Of a stretch of 64,000 nucleotides of DNA, positions 1 to 9,484 are shown in pieces (the first letter of the stretch is position 1; every line of letters begins with the position of its first letter). The notes under the pieces are model-generated. The model worked only from the letters and a program-made list of their open reading frames with translations. It did not search any database and was not told the DNA's origin. The stretch lies in assembly GCF_002005445.1 (NCBI RefSeq), contig NZ_CP014692.1:744001-808000 (forward strand), read 5' to 3'. Position numbers and translations under genes: made by a program. The DNA is from Acetobacter aceti. GTDB lineage: Bacteria; Pseudomonadota; Alphaproteobacteria; Acetobacterales; Acetobacteraceae.

Positions 1-945
1 CCGGACCGCGAAGGGCATCCCGGCGACATCGTGCTCGGCTTCGGTAAGCTTGAGGGATATACGGTCGATTCCGCAAAAGGGGGGCTGTTCTTCGGGGCCA
101 TGATCGGCCGTTACGCCAACCGTCTCGCGGGCGGCGATTTCACGCTCGATGGCAAGAGCTACCATATCGCCGTGACGGCGCCGCCCAATGCGCTGCATGG
201 AGGCAAACTGGGCTTCGACAAGAAACTCTGGACGCTCGCCGGGCGTCGCGCGGACAGCAGAACGGCGTCCGTCACACTGGCGCTCGTCTCGCCTGATGGG
301 GATCAGGGGTTTCCTGGAAAGCTGACGACAAAGGTCACTTACAGCCTCGACGATACCAACGCCCTGACGCTCCATTACACGGCGACGACCGATGCCCCGA
401 CGGTCCTCAACCTGACGAACCATAGCTACTGGAACCTCAATGGCGAAGGTTCAGGATCGATTGCTCCCGAAATATTACAGATCGACGCCAATCGCTATAC
501 GCCCACCGATCCGACATCGATTCCGACGGGCGAGATCGCGCCCGTCGCCGGCACGCCGCTCGACTTCACCAAACCTCGCGTGATCGGTGACCGCCTGCGC
601 GATTCTTTTACCCAGATGATGTATGCGCGCGGATACGACCATAACTGGGTGATCGATGGTCCGGCGGACGAGGCCCCCCGGCTGGCGGCCCACCTGTACG
701 ACCCTCGCTCCGGGCGGTCGATGGACGTCCTGACGAGCCAGCCGGGCCTGCAGGTCTATACGTCGAACTCGCTGGACGGCGGCTACGCAGGTCTCTCCGG
801 CAAGGCCTATCGCCAGACCGATGCCATCGCTTTCGAGGCTGAGCATTTTCCCGACAGCCCGAACCATCCGTCGTTTCCGACGACTGTACTCCGTCCGGGC
901 CAGACATTCGATTACACGACGATCTACCGGTTTTCGAATCAGTGA
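1..945 (+). CDS. galM: aldose 1-epimerase (galactose mutarotase), 5' end outside window
   Basis: Interconverts alpha and beta anomers of aldoses such as glucose and galactose. The frame is open from base 1, and the first residues (PDREGHPGDIVLGF) are internal family sequence, so the GTG at 31 is not the true start. Visible family motifs are NRLAGG, the catalytic-histidine region NALHGG, LTNHSYWNL and, near the C-terminus, FEAEHFPDSPNHPSFP. It ends 87 bp before gcd on the same strand, which suggests a shared role in presenting the right glucose anomer to the dehydrogenase. Family and orientation are secure; a signal peptide cannot be judged because the N-terminus is missing. Confidence 0.93.
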   Translation, partial: PDREGHPGDIVLGFGKLEGYTVDSAKGGLFFGAMIGRYANRLAGGDFTLDGKSYHIAVTAPPNALHGGKLGFDKKLWTLAGRRADSRTASVTLALVSPDGDQGFPGKLTTKVTYSLDDTNALTLHYTATTDAPTVLNLTNHSYWNLNGEGSGSIAPEILQIDANRYTPTDPTSIPTGEIAPVAGTPLDFTKPRVIGDRLRDSFTQMMYARGYDHNWVIDGPADEAPRLAAHLYDPRSGRSMDVLTSQPGLQVYTSNSLDGGYAGLSGKAYRQTDAIAFEAEHFPDSPNHPSFPTTVLRPGQTFDYTTIYRFSNQ

Positions 946-1032
946 GACGATCGATCGAAGCCATGCCGGCCCTGGCATAACCGCGCGTCGGCGCCGCGAC
1001 CATTCTTCCAATCCGACAGTCTTGGAGACGAC

Positions 1033-3459
1033 ATGAACACGCTCCCTCGTCCACCGATGCCGGTCGTGCTGACGGCGCTCCTCGTCGCGTTGATCGGCGT
1101 CGCTCTCACCATTGGTGGAGCATGGCTGTCGACGTACGGCGACACGCCCTATTATCTCGTTTGCGGCGTCGCGATGCTGGCGACCGCTTTTCTCCTCTAT
1201 CGCGGCAAGGCGGAAGCTCTCTGGGTCTATGCGGCGATCACGCTCGGCAGTCTGATCTGGGCCATCACCGAAGCCGGCTTCGATTTCTGGTCTCTCGTCC
1301 CGCGCAGCGACGTGATCGTCATCATAGGCATATGGCTGCTCCTGCCGTTCATCAGGCGTCCGCTGGGGGCCAGACGCGCCACGATCGCCCCGCTGGGCGC
1401 CAGCCTCGTGCTGGCGATTCTCGTGATCGCGTTTTCGTTCACCCAGGACCCCTATTCCCTTGACGGCAAGTTGCCGACACGGGTTGCCAACGCCGCCCCG
1501 GGCGACGCCGCCGCGATGCCCGATTCCGAATGGCACGATTGGGGGCGCACACAGTATGGAAACCGCTTCTCTCCACTGAAGCAGATTGACGCTTCGAACG
1601 TGGGCAGTCTGAAAGTCGCCTGGATCCTGCGGACCGGAGATCTCAAGACGGCGAACGATCCCGGCGAGACGACGAACGAGGGCACGCCCGTCATGGCGAA
1701 CGGAACCCTCTATCTGTGCTCCACCCATCAGAAGCTGTTCGCGGTCGACGCGACGACCGGCAAGACGAAATGGGTGTTCGATCCCCATCTCTCCGTCAAT
1801 CCTGGTTTCCAGCACCTGACCTGTCGTGGCGTGACCTATCATGCTACGCCCGCAAGCGCATTGACGATCGACGGGCAAGTCGCGCCGACCGAATGTGCGC
1901 GCCGTATTTTCCTGCCGACGAATGACGGCCGCCTGTTCGCGATCAATGCCGACGACGGCTCGCGCTGCTCCAGTTTCGGCAACAACGGCGAACTCAATCT
2001 GCGCGATGGGGGGATGCCCTTCACGCAGGTCGGCGGATGGGAGGGCACGTCCCCACCCGTCGTCACCGACAGGCTCGTCATCCAATCGGGCGCCGTGACC
2101 GACAACGGCTCGGTGCATGAACCTTCGGGTGTTACCCGTGCGTACGACCTCTATACCGGCAAGCTCGTTTGGGTCTTCGACACAGGCAATCCCGATCCAA
2201 ACCAGATGCCGGGTCCGGACCACAAGTTCGTGCCGAACTCGCCGAACTCGTGGATCACCTCGTCCTACGACGCCGCGCTCAACCTGATCTACATCCCGAC
2301 CGGCGTGCAGACCCCCGACGAATGGGGTGGTAACCGTGACCAGAATTCCGAACGCTACGCCTCCGGCATCCTCGCGCTCAACGCCGATACCGGCAAACTC
2401 GCCTGGTTCTACCAGACCGTCCATCACGATCTCTGGGACATGGACGTTCCCTCACAGCCGAGCCTGGTCGATATCAAGCAGAAGGACGGGACCGTCATCC
2501 CGGCGATCTATGCGCCTGGCAAGACGGGCAATGTCTTCGTCCTCGACCGCCGCACAGGAAAGCTGATCGTCCCCGCTGAAGAACTTCCGGTCCCGCAGGG
2601 AGCCGCGCCCGGCGATCACGTCTCGCCGACACAGCCTTTCTCCGATCTCTCGCTTCGCCCCAAGGCGCTACTGACAGGTGCTGACATGTGGGGCGGCACA
2701 ATGTTAGACCAGCTGGTCTGCCGGATTGCTTTCCACCAGTTGCGCTACGAGGGCACCTTCACGCCTCCCTCGACGCAGGGCACACTGGTCTTCCCCGGCA
2801 ATCTCGGGATCTTCGAGTGGGGCGGTCTCGCCGTCGATCCACAGCGCCAGATCGCGGTCGCCGACACCCTCTCGCTACCGTTCGTTTCGCGCCTGATACC
2901 GCGTGGGCCGAACAACCCGCTCTGGCCGTCTCAAAACAACGCGGGCGGAACTGGAGGAGAAAGTGGCCTCCAGCATAATTACGGCGTTCCCTACGCTGTG
3001 GAAATCAACCCGTTCGTTAACCCGGTGCTGGCCAGAGTCGGCCTAAATCTGCCCTGCCGTAATCCGCCCTGGGGCTATATGGTCGGCATCGACCTGACCA
3101 CCAACAAGGTGATCTGGAAGCACCGCAACGGCACCATACAGAACAGCCTGTACGGAAGCTCGCTGCCGATCACCCTTCCGCCGGTGAAGATTGGCGTGCC
3201 GGCGCTTGGCGGGCCACTGGTCACCGCAGGCAACGTGGCCTTCCTCACGGGCTCGATGGACTACTACATCCGCGCCTACGACGTGACGACGGGGCGGGTG
3301 CTGTGGCAGCAATCGCTGCCTGCTGGTGGGCAGTCCACGCCTATGACGTATGCGGTGAACGGCAAGCAGTATATCGTCTCCTATGTCGGCGGTCATGGTT
3401 CGTTTCCGACGAAGCTAGGTGATTACCTAATCGCGTGGTCTCTTCCCGAAGCGAAATGA
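1033..3459 (+). CDS. gcd: membrane-bound PQQ-dependent glucose dehydrogenase
   Basis: Oxidises D-glucose to glucono-delta-lactone in the periplasm and passes electrons to ubiquinone. At 808 aa it has the usual length of the acetic acid bacterial enzyme. Residues 1 to about 140 form hydrophobic membrane segments; the rest is a PQQ propeller with tryptophan-docking repeats such as WHDWGRTQYGNRFSPL, LFAVDATTGKTKWVFD, GTLVFPGNLGIFEWGG and VTTGRVLWQQSLPAGGQSTP. The ATG follows GGAGACGAC. The C-terminus (GDYLIAWSLPEAK) looks complete, but foreign IS DNA begins within about 15 bp of the stop codon. It follows galM and precedes gluconate-transport remnants, consistent with a periplasmic glucose oxidation locus. 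Confidence 0.97.
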   Translation: MNTLPRPPMPVVLTALLVALIGVALTIGGAWLSTYGDTPYYLVCGVAMLATAFLLYRGKAEALWVYAAITLGSLIWAITEAGFDFWSLVPRSDVIVIIGIWLLLPFIRRPLGARRATIAPLGASLVLAILVIAFSFTQDPYSLDGKLPTRVANAAPGDAAAMPDSEWHDWGRTQYGNRFSPLKQIDASNVGSLKVAWILRTGDLKTANDPGETTNEGTPVMANGTLYLCSTHQKLFAVDATTGKTKWVFDPHLSVNPGFQHLTCRGVTYHATPASALTIDGQVAPTECARRIFLPTNDGRLFAINADDGSRCSSFGNNGELNLRDGGMPFTQVGGWEGTSPPVVTDRLVIQSGAVTDNGSVHEPSGVTRAYDLYTGKLVWVFDTGNPDPNQMPGPDHKFVPNSPNSWITSSYDAALNLIYIPTGVQTPDEWGGNRDQNSERYASGILALNADTGKLAWFYQTVHHDLWDMDVPSQPSLVDIKQKDGTVIPAIYAPGKTGNVFVLDRRTGKLIVPAEELPVPQGAAPGDHVSPTQPFSDLSLRPKALLTGADMWGGTMLDQLVCRIAFHQLRYEGTFTPPSTQGTLVFPGNLGIFEWGGLAVDPQRQIAVADTLSLPFVSRLIPRGPNNPLWPSQNNAGGTGGESGLQHNYGVPYAVEINPFVNPVLARVGLNLPCRNPPWGYMVGIDLTTNKVIWKHRNGTIQNSLYGSSLPITLPPVKIGVPALGGPLVTAGNVAFLTGSMDYYIRAYDVTTGRVLWQQSLPAGGQSTPMTYAVNGKQYIVSYVGGHGSFPTKLGDYLIAWSLPEAK

Positions 3460-3471
3460 CAAGCTCAGCCA

Positions 3472-3677
3472 CACCTCGATCCGGCCCGTCTGGTCTTCGT
3501 CGACGAAACCGCCGTCCCAACAGAGATGGCCCGTCTACGGGGACGGTCATGACGCGGCCCGCGCTGCCGGATGCCGGTGCCCCATGGGCACTGGAAAACC
3601 ATGGCCTTCATCGGCGGACTGTGCCTCTCCGGCATGACCGCGCCGATGATGCCGGATGGCCCCATGACCCGGGAACG
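3472..3677 (+). pseudogene. IS630-family transposase fragment (DDE region) with in-frame stop
   Basis: The frame from 3472 reads HLDPARLVFVDETAVPTEMA, a TGA at 3550-3552, then PHGHWKTMAFIGGL and MTAPMMPDGP. This is the DDE catalytic region typical of IS630 transposases (VFVDET with the second Asp, then GHWKT and the DGP block). Both ends of the gene and the inverted repeats are missing. It joins gcd on the left and gntP sequence on the right, marking an IS-mediated rearrangement. Confidence 0.75.
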
Positions 3678-4235
3678 CTCCATTTCCTTGGAAATACAGA
3701 TATCGCGCTCATGCTCGCAACACTCATGTCATTTTATGTGCTGGGGGTTGCGCGCGGTTTCTCCATGGAAACAATTTTACGTTTCACTAATGAATGCCTC
3801 GCGCCAACCGCCTTGATTATGCTGCTCATTGGGGCGGGGGGTGGCTTTGGCCGTGTATTGGTTGACAGTGGTGTCTCTAAGGCTATTACGGATGCTGCGC
3901 TGGGTGTACACATGCCGCTTTTGGTTTTGGCATGGGTTCTTGCTGTTATTGTGCGAATAGCCTGTGGCTCGGCAACTGTTTCCATGGCGACAGCGTCTGG
4001 TATTGTCGCTCCTATTCTGGAGCATAGTTCCGGTGTTTCACCAGAACTGATGGTTCTGGTTACAGGTGCTGGATCTGTTGCTTTTGGCCCCATGAATGAT
4101 GCTGCATTTTGGCAGATAAAAGAATACCTGGGTTTGACCGTCCCTCAAACCATGAAGACATGGTCTGTTCTTGAAACATTGATAGCGATATTCGGTCTTA
4201 TTTTCTGCCTTATTGCATCAATTTTTGTTCACTGA
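3678..4235 (+). pseudogene. gntP: gluconate:H+ symporter GntP, C-terminal fragment
   Basis: From 3678 the frame encodes FLGNTDIALMLATLMSFYVLG, then TNECLAPTALIMLLIGAGGG, GSATVSMATASGIVAPIL and GPMNDAAFWQIKEYLG. These are hallmark stretches of the C-terminal part of GntP-family permeases. About 185 aa remain of a family usually near 450 aa, so the first half is lost. The frame is open back to 3435, which would give a 266-aa chimera, but that part is out-of-frame gcd and transposase sequence. Its base composition is clearly less GC-rich than gcd. It lies just upstream of an OprB porin. Confidence 0.8.
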
Positions 4236-4249
4236 AGGGCGACACTGTT

Positions 4250-5731
4250 ATGTGGTATGACAGGAATGCTTCATCAGCGCGCTCTATACGCATGAGCTTT
4301 TGCTTGTACATCTCGTGTCTGTCGTTGTTGTGCATGCTGGTGTGGGTCTCTCCCGCAATTGCTCAGGTTATGGACAGGGATATCGGGTCGGCCCCAAGCC
4401 TGCTTGTTTCGAAGCCTTTGCCACGTCATGCGTCACACAAAACAAGTGTACCACCATTTTCTCAGCCGGAGGCTATCGTTACAACGTCTCTTTCCAAATG
4501 GTTGCGAAAGTGGGGTATTAATTTTCTCCTCGATAGTACCAACGAGTTTGCGGGTGCTATCACGCCGCCAACGCGGGGTTCTACGCCAGGATTCAGAAAT
4601 TACCGTCAGGGAGCAAGTAACGCTGGCCAGTATGCGATGCAACTCGATGTAGATTGGGAAAAACTTGCTGGTGTGCGTGGGTTTGCCACGCATATGGTTA
4701 TGATTGGCCGCTACGGAACAACCGCTAATCGTATGTTTGGTGACTGGCTGAATCATGCGTCTGAAGTTTACGGAGGAGGAGGCAATGTGGCAGTCCATCT
4801 TGTGTATGTTTATGGAGAAGAGACGCTGTTTGGAGGCAGACTGGTCATTGCGGCGGGACGTATGTCTGAAATATCTGATTTTGCAGCCAGTCCGTTATTC
4901 TGTAATTTTCAGAATGGTAGTTTCTGTGGACGGCCTAAGGGGATTACCGATACCAACTTTGCAGCGGGGTATCCTGCAGCGACGTGGGGCTTTCGTGTAA
5001 GGGGGCGTCCGGCACGGTCAATTTATGTCCAGACAGGTCTCTACCCGATTGAAGATGGCATTTATCAGGTCTATCAGCATAGAACAGGCTTTAAGTTTAA
5101 TGGGGCCAATATTATTGGCTACGCCGTGCCTGTTGAAACGGCATGGGAACCTATGTTTATGGATGGTGCGCTGCCGGGACACTATAAAATTGGTGCTCAA
5201 TTGTTCAGCACGCCGCAGCGGGACAACTATTTTGATATAAACGGCGCTCCCTATGCTGTCAGTGGACGCGCACAGAAACAACACGGAGCATCCTGGTCTA
5301 CATGGGTGATGCTCGACCAGCGCCTGCTGCAGTATCATACTAAAGATACGGGCCTTACGGCTCTGGCTGGCGCGATTTATAATGATCCACATACATCTTT
5401 AAGAAATTATCTTGTTTATGCGGCATTGCTTAATCGCGGTTATTTTCGCTCTCGTCCCTATGATACAATGGGAGTTGCATTTACCTATACAAAAATTGCG
5501 CAGGGTGTGAGTGCCTCGGAATCAGCTCTTTTGGAACGAGGAGCCGTGGCTCCCAACCATGCGACCGGTATCCAGCGGTCAGCAATGGTGTTGGAACTGA
5601 ATTACGCAGTTCATGTTATGTCGGGAGTTATTTTCACGCCTGTTTTTGAATACTATATTCATCCCAATGCTCAGGCGAATTTACGGAATGCCGCATTGCT
5701 TGGTCTTAGAGTGCATATTCAATTAATGTAG
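4250..5731 (+). CDS. OprB-family carbohydrate-selective porin
   Basis: Probable outer-membrane porin for sugars or gluconate. It has a hydrophobic signal segment (residues about 18-38, ending SPAIAQ) and OprB-type strands with repeated aromatic/glycine motifs (for example RNYRQGASNAGQYAMQ and the C-terminal VFEYYIHPNAQAN). At 493 aa it fits the family. An internal ATG at 4292 would give a more usual signal-peptide start; the upstream ATG at 4250 follows AGGGCGAC. It lies 14 bp after the truncated gntP and shares its lower GC content, so the two probably formed a gluconate uptake operon before the rearrangement. Confidence 0.85.
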   Translation: MWYDRNASSARSIRMSFCLYISCLSLLCMLVWVSPAIAQVMDRDIGSAPSLLVSKPLPRHASHKTSVPPFSQPEAIVTTSLSKWLRKWGINFLLDSTNEFAGAITPPTRGSTPGFRNYRQGASNAGQYAMQLDVDWEKLAGVRGFATHMVMIGRYGTTANRMFGDWLNHASEVYGGGGNVAVHLVYVYGEETLFGGRLVIAAGRMSEISDFAASPLFCNFQNGSFCGRPKGITDTNFAAGYPAATWGFRVRGRPARSIYVQTGLYPIEDGIYQVYQHRTGFKFNGANIIGYAVPVETAWEPMFMDGALPGHYKIGAQLFSTPQRDNYFDINGAPYAVSGRAQKQHGASWSTWVMLDQRLLQYHTKDTGLTALAGAIYNDPHTSLRNYLVYAALLNRGYFRSRPYDTMGVAFTYTKIAQGVSASESALLERGAVAPNHATGIQRSAMVLELNYAVHVMSGVIFTPVFEYYIHPNAQANLRNAALLGLRVHIQLM

Positions 5732-5876
5732 TAATATTTAATGTATTCTAGAAAAATATAATGTTATAAGTATACTATAGTCTGGAAAATTTACAGAGAG
5801 GTAGTCCCCGATTTTGGGGCAGGGCGTGAGCTATAACCTGACCTGAGAGATAACGGGTTTATAGGCAAGGTTACGC

Positions 5877-6043
5877 GGAAACGGTATTCGGTCGAGTTCA
5901 AGTCGCGGGTCGCTCTGGAGGCGATCCGGGGTGAGTTGACGCTGTCAGAGCTTTCGTCGAAGCATGGCGTGCATCAGACGATGATCGCTCAATGGAAGCG
6001 TCAGGCGGTCGAAGGTATGGCGGCGACTTTTTCGAGCAAGCAG
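5877..6043 (+). pseudogene. IS3-family OrfA fragment
   Basis: The frame reads KRYSVEFKSRVALEAIRGEL, then SELSSKHGVHQTMIAQWKRQ, the N-terminal helix-turn-helix of IS3-family OrfA proteins. No start codon or downstream OrfB is present. The homology stops near 6043, where it meets an IS110 fragment. The stretch 5732-5876 to its left is AT-rich and holds no recognisable gene. Confidence 0.7.
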
Positions 6044-6059
6044 AGGCTAGCAACTGTGT

Positions 6060-6305
6060 TTAAGCGGCGGAGCTAATGCGCCATGGCACTCCGGTTTTGA
6101 GGACAGCGTTGGCGATTGTGACGAGACGCCGTGCGATAGCGACGATCACCAATTTATGTGGTTTACCCCGCTCTTTCATGCGCTTGGCAACAGCTTTCAG
6201 AACTGGATTATGGAAGGCAGCTGCCAGTCCTGCCTGGAACAGGACGTGGCGGAGAGATCTTCGGCCCCCTGAAATGACACGTTTCCGTATTGTGGACGCG
6301 GCTGT
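6060..6305 (-). pseudogene. IS110-family transposase, C-terminal fragment
   Basis: Reverse-strand frame with STIRKRVISGGRRSLRHVLF, then NPVLKAVAKRMKERGKPHK and ARRLVTIANAVLKTGVPW. This is the conserved C-terminal (transposase_20, serine-containing) region of IS110/IS116/IS902 transposases. The RuvC-like N-terminal half is absent. The open frame runs on to 6335, where it overlaps the start of the TauE/SafE gene on the other strand. Confidence 0.75.
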
Positions 6306-6323
6306 GATCGTTAAGTCTAAGGT

Positions 6324-7073
6324 ATGTTCGATCATTCTCCTTTTCTGATCGCCGCTGTCGTCGCCACGTTCTTTGCTGCGGGCGTCGTGAAGGGCGTAAC
6401 CGGGATGGGCCTCCCTACAGTGGCTATGGGCGTGCTGGGATCGCTTCTCTCTCCGCTCATTGCCGCGGCGCTTCTATTGGTGCCCTCGTTCGTAACCAAC
6501 GTCTGGCAACTGCTAGCGGGGCGTCGGTTCGGAATGCTGATCCGCCGCCTTTGGCCGATGATGCTGACGATCATCGTCGGCACTGTTTTCGGCTCGATGC
6601 TGCTGACGGGCGGAGGAACCGAACTCACGACTGTCGGCCTTGGAGTCGCCCTCGTCATCTACGCGGCATACACGCTGCTCGCCAGACAGCTTCATGTCTT
6701 GCCGCGATGGGAGCCGTGGCTGTCGCCGGTAATCGGCCTTATGACCGGATTGGTGACGGGTGCGACGGGCGTATTCGTTATTCCCGCCGTGCCATACATC
6801 CAGTCGCTCAACCTGGAACGGGACGATCTTGTGCAGGCGCTGGGCCTGTCCTTTACTGTGTCGACGATCGCCCTCGCGACCGGATTGTTCTGGCATGGCG
6901 CAGCCCCGGTCGGAAATCTCCTGATCTCGACACTGGCCGTCATTCCCGCACTGCTCGGCATGGCGGTCGGACAGGTGATCCGTACACGGATCAGCCCCCA
7001 ACTGTTCCGGCGGCTTTTCCTGATCTTCCTTCTGCTACTCGGTCTGGAAATGGGCCTGCACGGTCTGCTCTGA
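6324..7073 (+). CDS. TauE/SafE-family membrane permease
   Basis: Member of the former DUF81 family, associated with export of sulfite, sulfonates or other small organic anions; the substrate is unknown here. At 249 aa it has about eight hydrophobic segments. Conserved motifs are GVVKGVTGMGLPTVAMGVLG near the N-terminus and the repeat-related GLMTGLVTGATGVFVIP near residue 145, the two inverted half-repeats of the family. The start codon lies just past the IS110 scrap, so its native promoter may have been displaced. Base composition matches the GC-rich chromosome. Confidence 0.85.
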   Translation: MFDHSPFLIAAVVATFFAAGVVKGVTGMGLPTVAMGVLGSLLSPLIAAALLLVPSFVTNVWQLLAGRRFGMLIRRLWPMMLTIIVGTVFGSMLLTGGGTELTTVGLGVALVIYAAYTLLARQLHVLPRWEPWLSPVIGLMTGLVTGATGVFVIPAVPYIQSLNLERDDLVQALGLSFTVSTIALATGLFWHGAAPVGNLLISTLAVIPALLGMAVGQVIRTRISPQLFRRLFLIFLLLLGLEMGLHGLL

Positions 7074-7244
7074 CCGGATCGCCATTCAGCATCTCTAATA
7101 AGGGAGCAAGCCCGAAACGTCCGATTTAAGGAGGCTGCCGTGATCTACTGGACGTCCGACATGAGGGCGGAACCAGCTTGTCTGCTTGTCGCGCGTTAGG
7201 CGGACGCACTGCTTTCGCCTCATGTGGGATGTCGCCAGCTTATT

Positions 7245-7440
7245 CTACGTGCCCGCAAAGCGGACAACACCTACTGCGGACCCTGAATGCTTCTCCGAAC
7301 TGCCTGGCATGAGGCTCCGCAAGTCGATGCCGTTCGCCATCGCCCGGTATCCGGCATCGTTCGGATGCAGATGGTCTCTGGACATTCTGGCGTGCTTGAC
7401 GGCAGAGCCTGATCTGGACAGGAGCCCACGTGCTCTTGGA
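7245..7440 (-). pseudogene. SGNH/GDSL hydrolase C-terminal remnant
   Basis: A reverse frame ending at a stop at 7245-7247 contains RDHLHPNDAGYRAMANGIDL. The D-x-L-H-P-N-D block carries the catalytic Asp and His of SGNH hydrolases. Upstream the frame degrades (APSLIAGRRCNAPRARGLLS resembles the preceding family segment) and no intact N-terminus exists. The remainder of 7074-7587 shows no other recognisable gene. Confidence 0.55.
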
Positions 7441-7587
7441 GCGTTGCAACGACGACCGGCAATCAGGGACGGTGCGACGTTGTTCCATCTTGCGCTGGCC
7501 TGCGGGCCGGGCAGATGAGCCTGCGCTCAGCCTCGACCTGGACGGGTGGCCAGGATTCCCCCTCTGTCCGACGACGACGGGAAGATC

Positions 7588-8568
7588 TCAGCCTTTATCT
7601 TCTGGCAGAATCATGGGCTGGCCATTGATGAGGGTCGCCATCAGGTTGCTCGCGATCTGCGCCTCAGGTAATGGGAAAATGGCCCACACATGGCACTGTG
7701 CCTGAAATTCGAAATAATTAATCGAGCGACTTTCCTGTTCAAATCTGGCGACCAGTTTCTGGCTATCTGCAAGAAAGATGTCGTGCGTTCCCTGAAAAAT
7801 CGACAGTGGCGGGAAATCGGAAAAGCTGCCGTAAATCGGGCTTATCCGAAAATCACGCAAATCGTTCGTCCCCGCATAGGCTTGCCCCGCCTGCACGAGC
7901 CCACGCGTGCCGAGCAGATGATCACGATCGTCGATTGCGTCCATCGCCGGATTAGACACCGTAACATCGAGCCAGGGAGACAGAACGATAACCTGCTCCG
8001 GTAGTGGGCGTCCGTCGTTACGGAGTTTCTGGACCAAGCCCAGACACAACCCTCCCCCCGCGGAGTCACCCATGACGACCACCCGATCGGAGGCTATGGT
8101 CTCGACAAGATGGCCATACGCCGTTTCTACACAGGCATAAACATCCTCCCATGTGGAGGCTGGGGCGAGCGGATAGTCGGGTATGACAATCGTCGCATGA
8201 GTATGGCGACACAAATCTTCGAGAAACACCCAGTGTCTGGAGGTTATGTTCATGACGTAACCTCCGCCATGAATGTAGAAAATTACCTTGCCCGAGGGTG
8301 CGTTCCTGGGCGTCAAGGTCCAGACGGTGCGGTTCTTCGCCAGGTCGGTCGTGATATTGCAGAGATCGCTCAGAGACTGCGGAATGGGAGCCGCAGTCGT
8401 AATATTATCCATTCCGGCGAGCTGCTTCAGCAATTTCGGATCGACGCTGTTCGCCATGACTGCGACAAACAGCCCCTTCACGCGATTCTCGTAAAGCTGC
8501 TTCTGAAAATCTGCAGCTTCGTTACTGAGAGTTTCCCTATGGAAATATCTTATCCCAGGACCTTCCAT
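7588..8568 (-). CDS. alpha/beta hydrolase, hormone-sensitive-lipase family esterase
   Basis: Probable cytoplasmic carboxylesterase. The oxyanion-hole motif YIHGGGYVMN, nucleophile motif GDSAGGGLCLG, acid region GTHDIFLAD and catalytic histidine in QCHVWAIFP are all present in order. From the chosen ATG at 8568 it is 326 aa, typical for family IV. That start follows AGGAAC with an 8-nt gap; a longer frame reaches 8625. No signal peptide is visible. It stands alone between pseudogenes, so the neighbours give no clue to substrate. Confidence 0.88.
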   Translation of the reverse strand: MEGPGIRYFHRETLSNEAADFQKQLYENRVKGLFVAVMANSVDPKLLKQLAGMDNITTAAPIPQSLSDLCNITTDLAKNRTVWTLTPRNAPSGKVIFYIHGGGYVMNITSRHWVFLEDLCRHTHATIVIPDYPLAPASTWEDVYACVETAYGHLVETIASDRVVVMGDSAGGGLCLGLVQKLRNDGRPLPEQVIVLSPWLDVTVSNPAMDAIDDRDHLLGTRGLVQAGQAYAGTNDLRDFRISPIYGSFSDFPPLSIFQGTHDIFLADSQKLVARFEQESRSINYFEFQAQCHVWAIFPLPEAQIASNLMATLINGQPMILPEDKG

Positions 8569-8726
8569 TGCGTTTCGTTCCTTTTCCCATGGGCTCACGA
8601 CGTCGAACGTCTTTCCAATTTCCAAAGCGGCTGCACATAGCTGTCATGAATGTTGACCATACGCATGGCTGCTTGTCGAATTTTTATTCCGAACACCGGA
8701 CCTCCTGCTTCCTCCCCCTAAACTGC

Positions 8727-9353
8727 CTATCTGCTCAGTGATAAGAGAGCATACCGTTTGTAGCGGATGGCAGACAGTTTGCTGTCACAGGCCAGCATGC
8801 CCTTGAGGTTGCGCTTCTTGTCCGCATCTACCGGGCGCTTGACCGCCGTTGCCGTAGCGGGGTTTTTTGAAAAGGGCAGATCCCACTCCGCGATTGCATG
8901 CTGACAGATCGCGGCCAACAGGTTGAGCCGTTTGACAACCGTCGCAGCACTGTATTTCTCAGCCAGTCGGTCCCGGAAGCCACGGACTGCCGTCGGGGTT
9001 AGATCGACCAGTGGCAGTTGTGCGATCTCGTCTTGAAGAATGGCGGGGATGTGGCCCTTGTGATCATTCTCCCGGGTCTGCATTTCCTTACGCACCTAGC
9101 GGTCGACCAGTTCACGGATGGTCTGGCGTTCCAGCGGACGCGTGTCCTGAAACTGCCCAAGCTCCAGTTTGGCGGAGGTGGTATCCAGCCAGAGTCGGGC
9201 CAGTTTGGCCGAGGAGAAGGTCTGATGGATCCGCTCTCCGCCTGCGATGCGCTTACGGGCCCGATACTGGCCCTTGCCGCGATATTCAACTCAGGCAGGG
9301 AGCGGACGCCCTGTCGCCGGATCAATTTTAGCAGAAGTGATTCGATCTTTCAT
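8727..9353 (-). pseudogene. tyrosine integrase remnant with two in-frame stops
   Basis: One continuous reverse frame starts at ATG 9353 (MKDRITSAKIDPATGRPLPA). It is interrupted by TGA after that segment and by TAG after TIRELVDR, then continues as VRKEMQTREN to LSLSR. It contains the N-terminal arm-binding region (YRGKGQYRARKRIAGG) and the SAM-like core-binding domain (LPLVDLTPTAVRGFRDRL). The catalytic R-H-R-Y domain is missing. It lies about 130 bp left of a degenerate tRNA-Glu att site, as expected for the integrase of an older, lost element. Confidence 0.8.
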
Positions 9354-9484
9354 GGTGAGCCTCGCCTGGGCCCAGCATAGCCTTTTCATGGACCCATTGG
9401 GACCATGTGCCTATCGTCTTTTTTGACGCCGGACCCAAAAGCAGTCAATCATTCCGTGACTAAAACTCTAAGTCATTGGAAATA

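Noticed and set aside
475..2427. 650-aa minus-strand ORF opposite galM/gcd
   Set aside because: Arg/Gly/Ala-rich sequence with no domain; it is the mirror of GC-rich codons in gcd and galM, whose products are certain.
3435..4235. 266-aa ORF overlapping the gcd end and gntP
   Set aside because: The first 80 residues are out-of-frame gcd and transposase DNA; only the part from 3678 has homology, so it was annotated as a gntP fragment.
7186..7518. 110-aa plus-strand ORF after the TauE gene
   Set aside because: Opposite strand shows an SGNH hydrolase remnant; the plus frame has no recognisable features.
7690..8640. Plus-strand ORFs opposite the esterase
   Set aside because: They mirror the esterase, which has a full catalytic triad.
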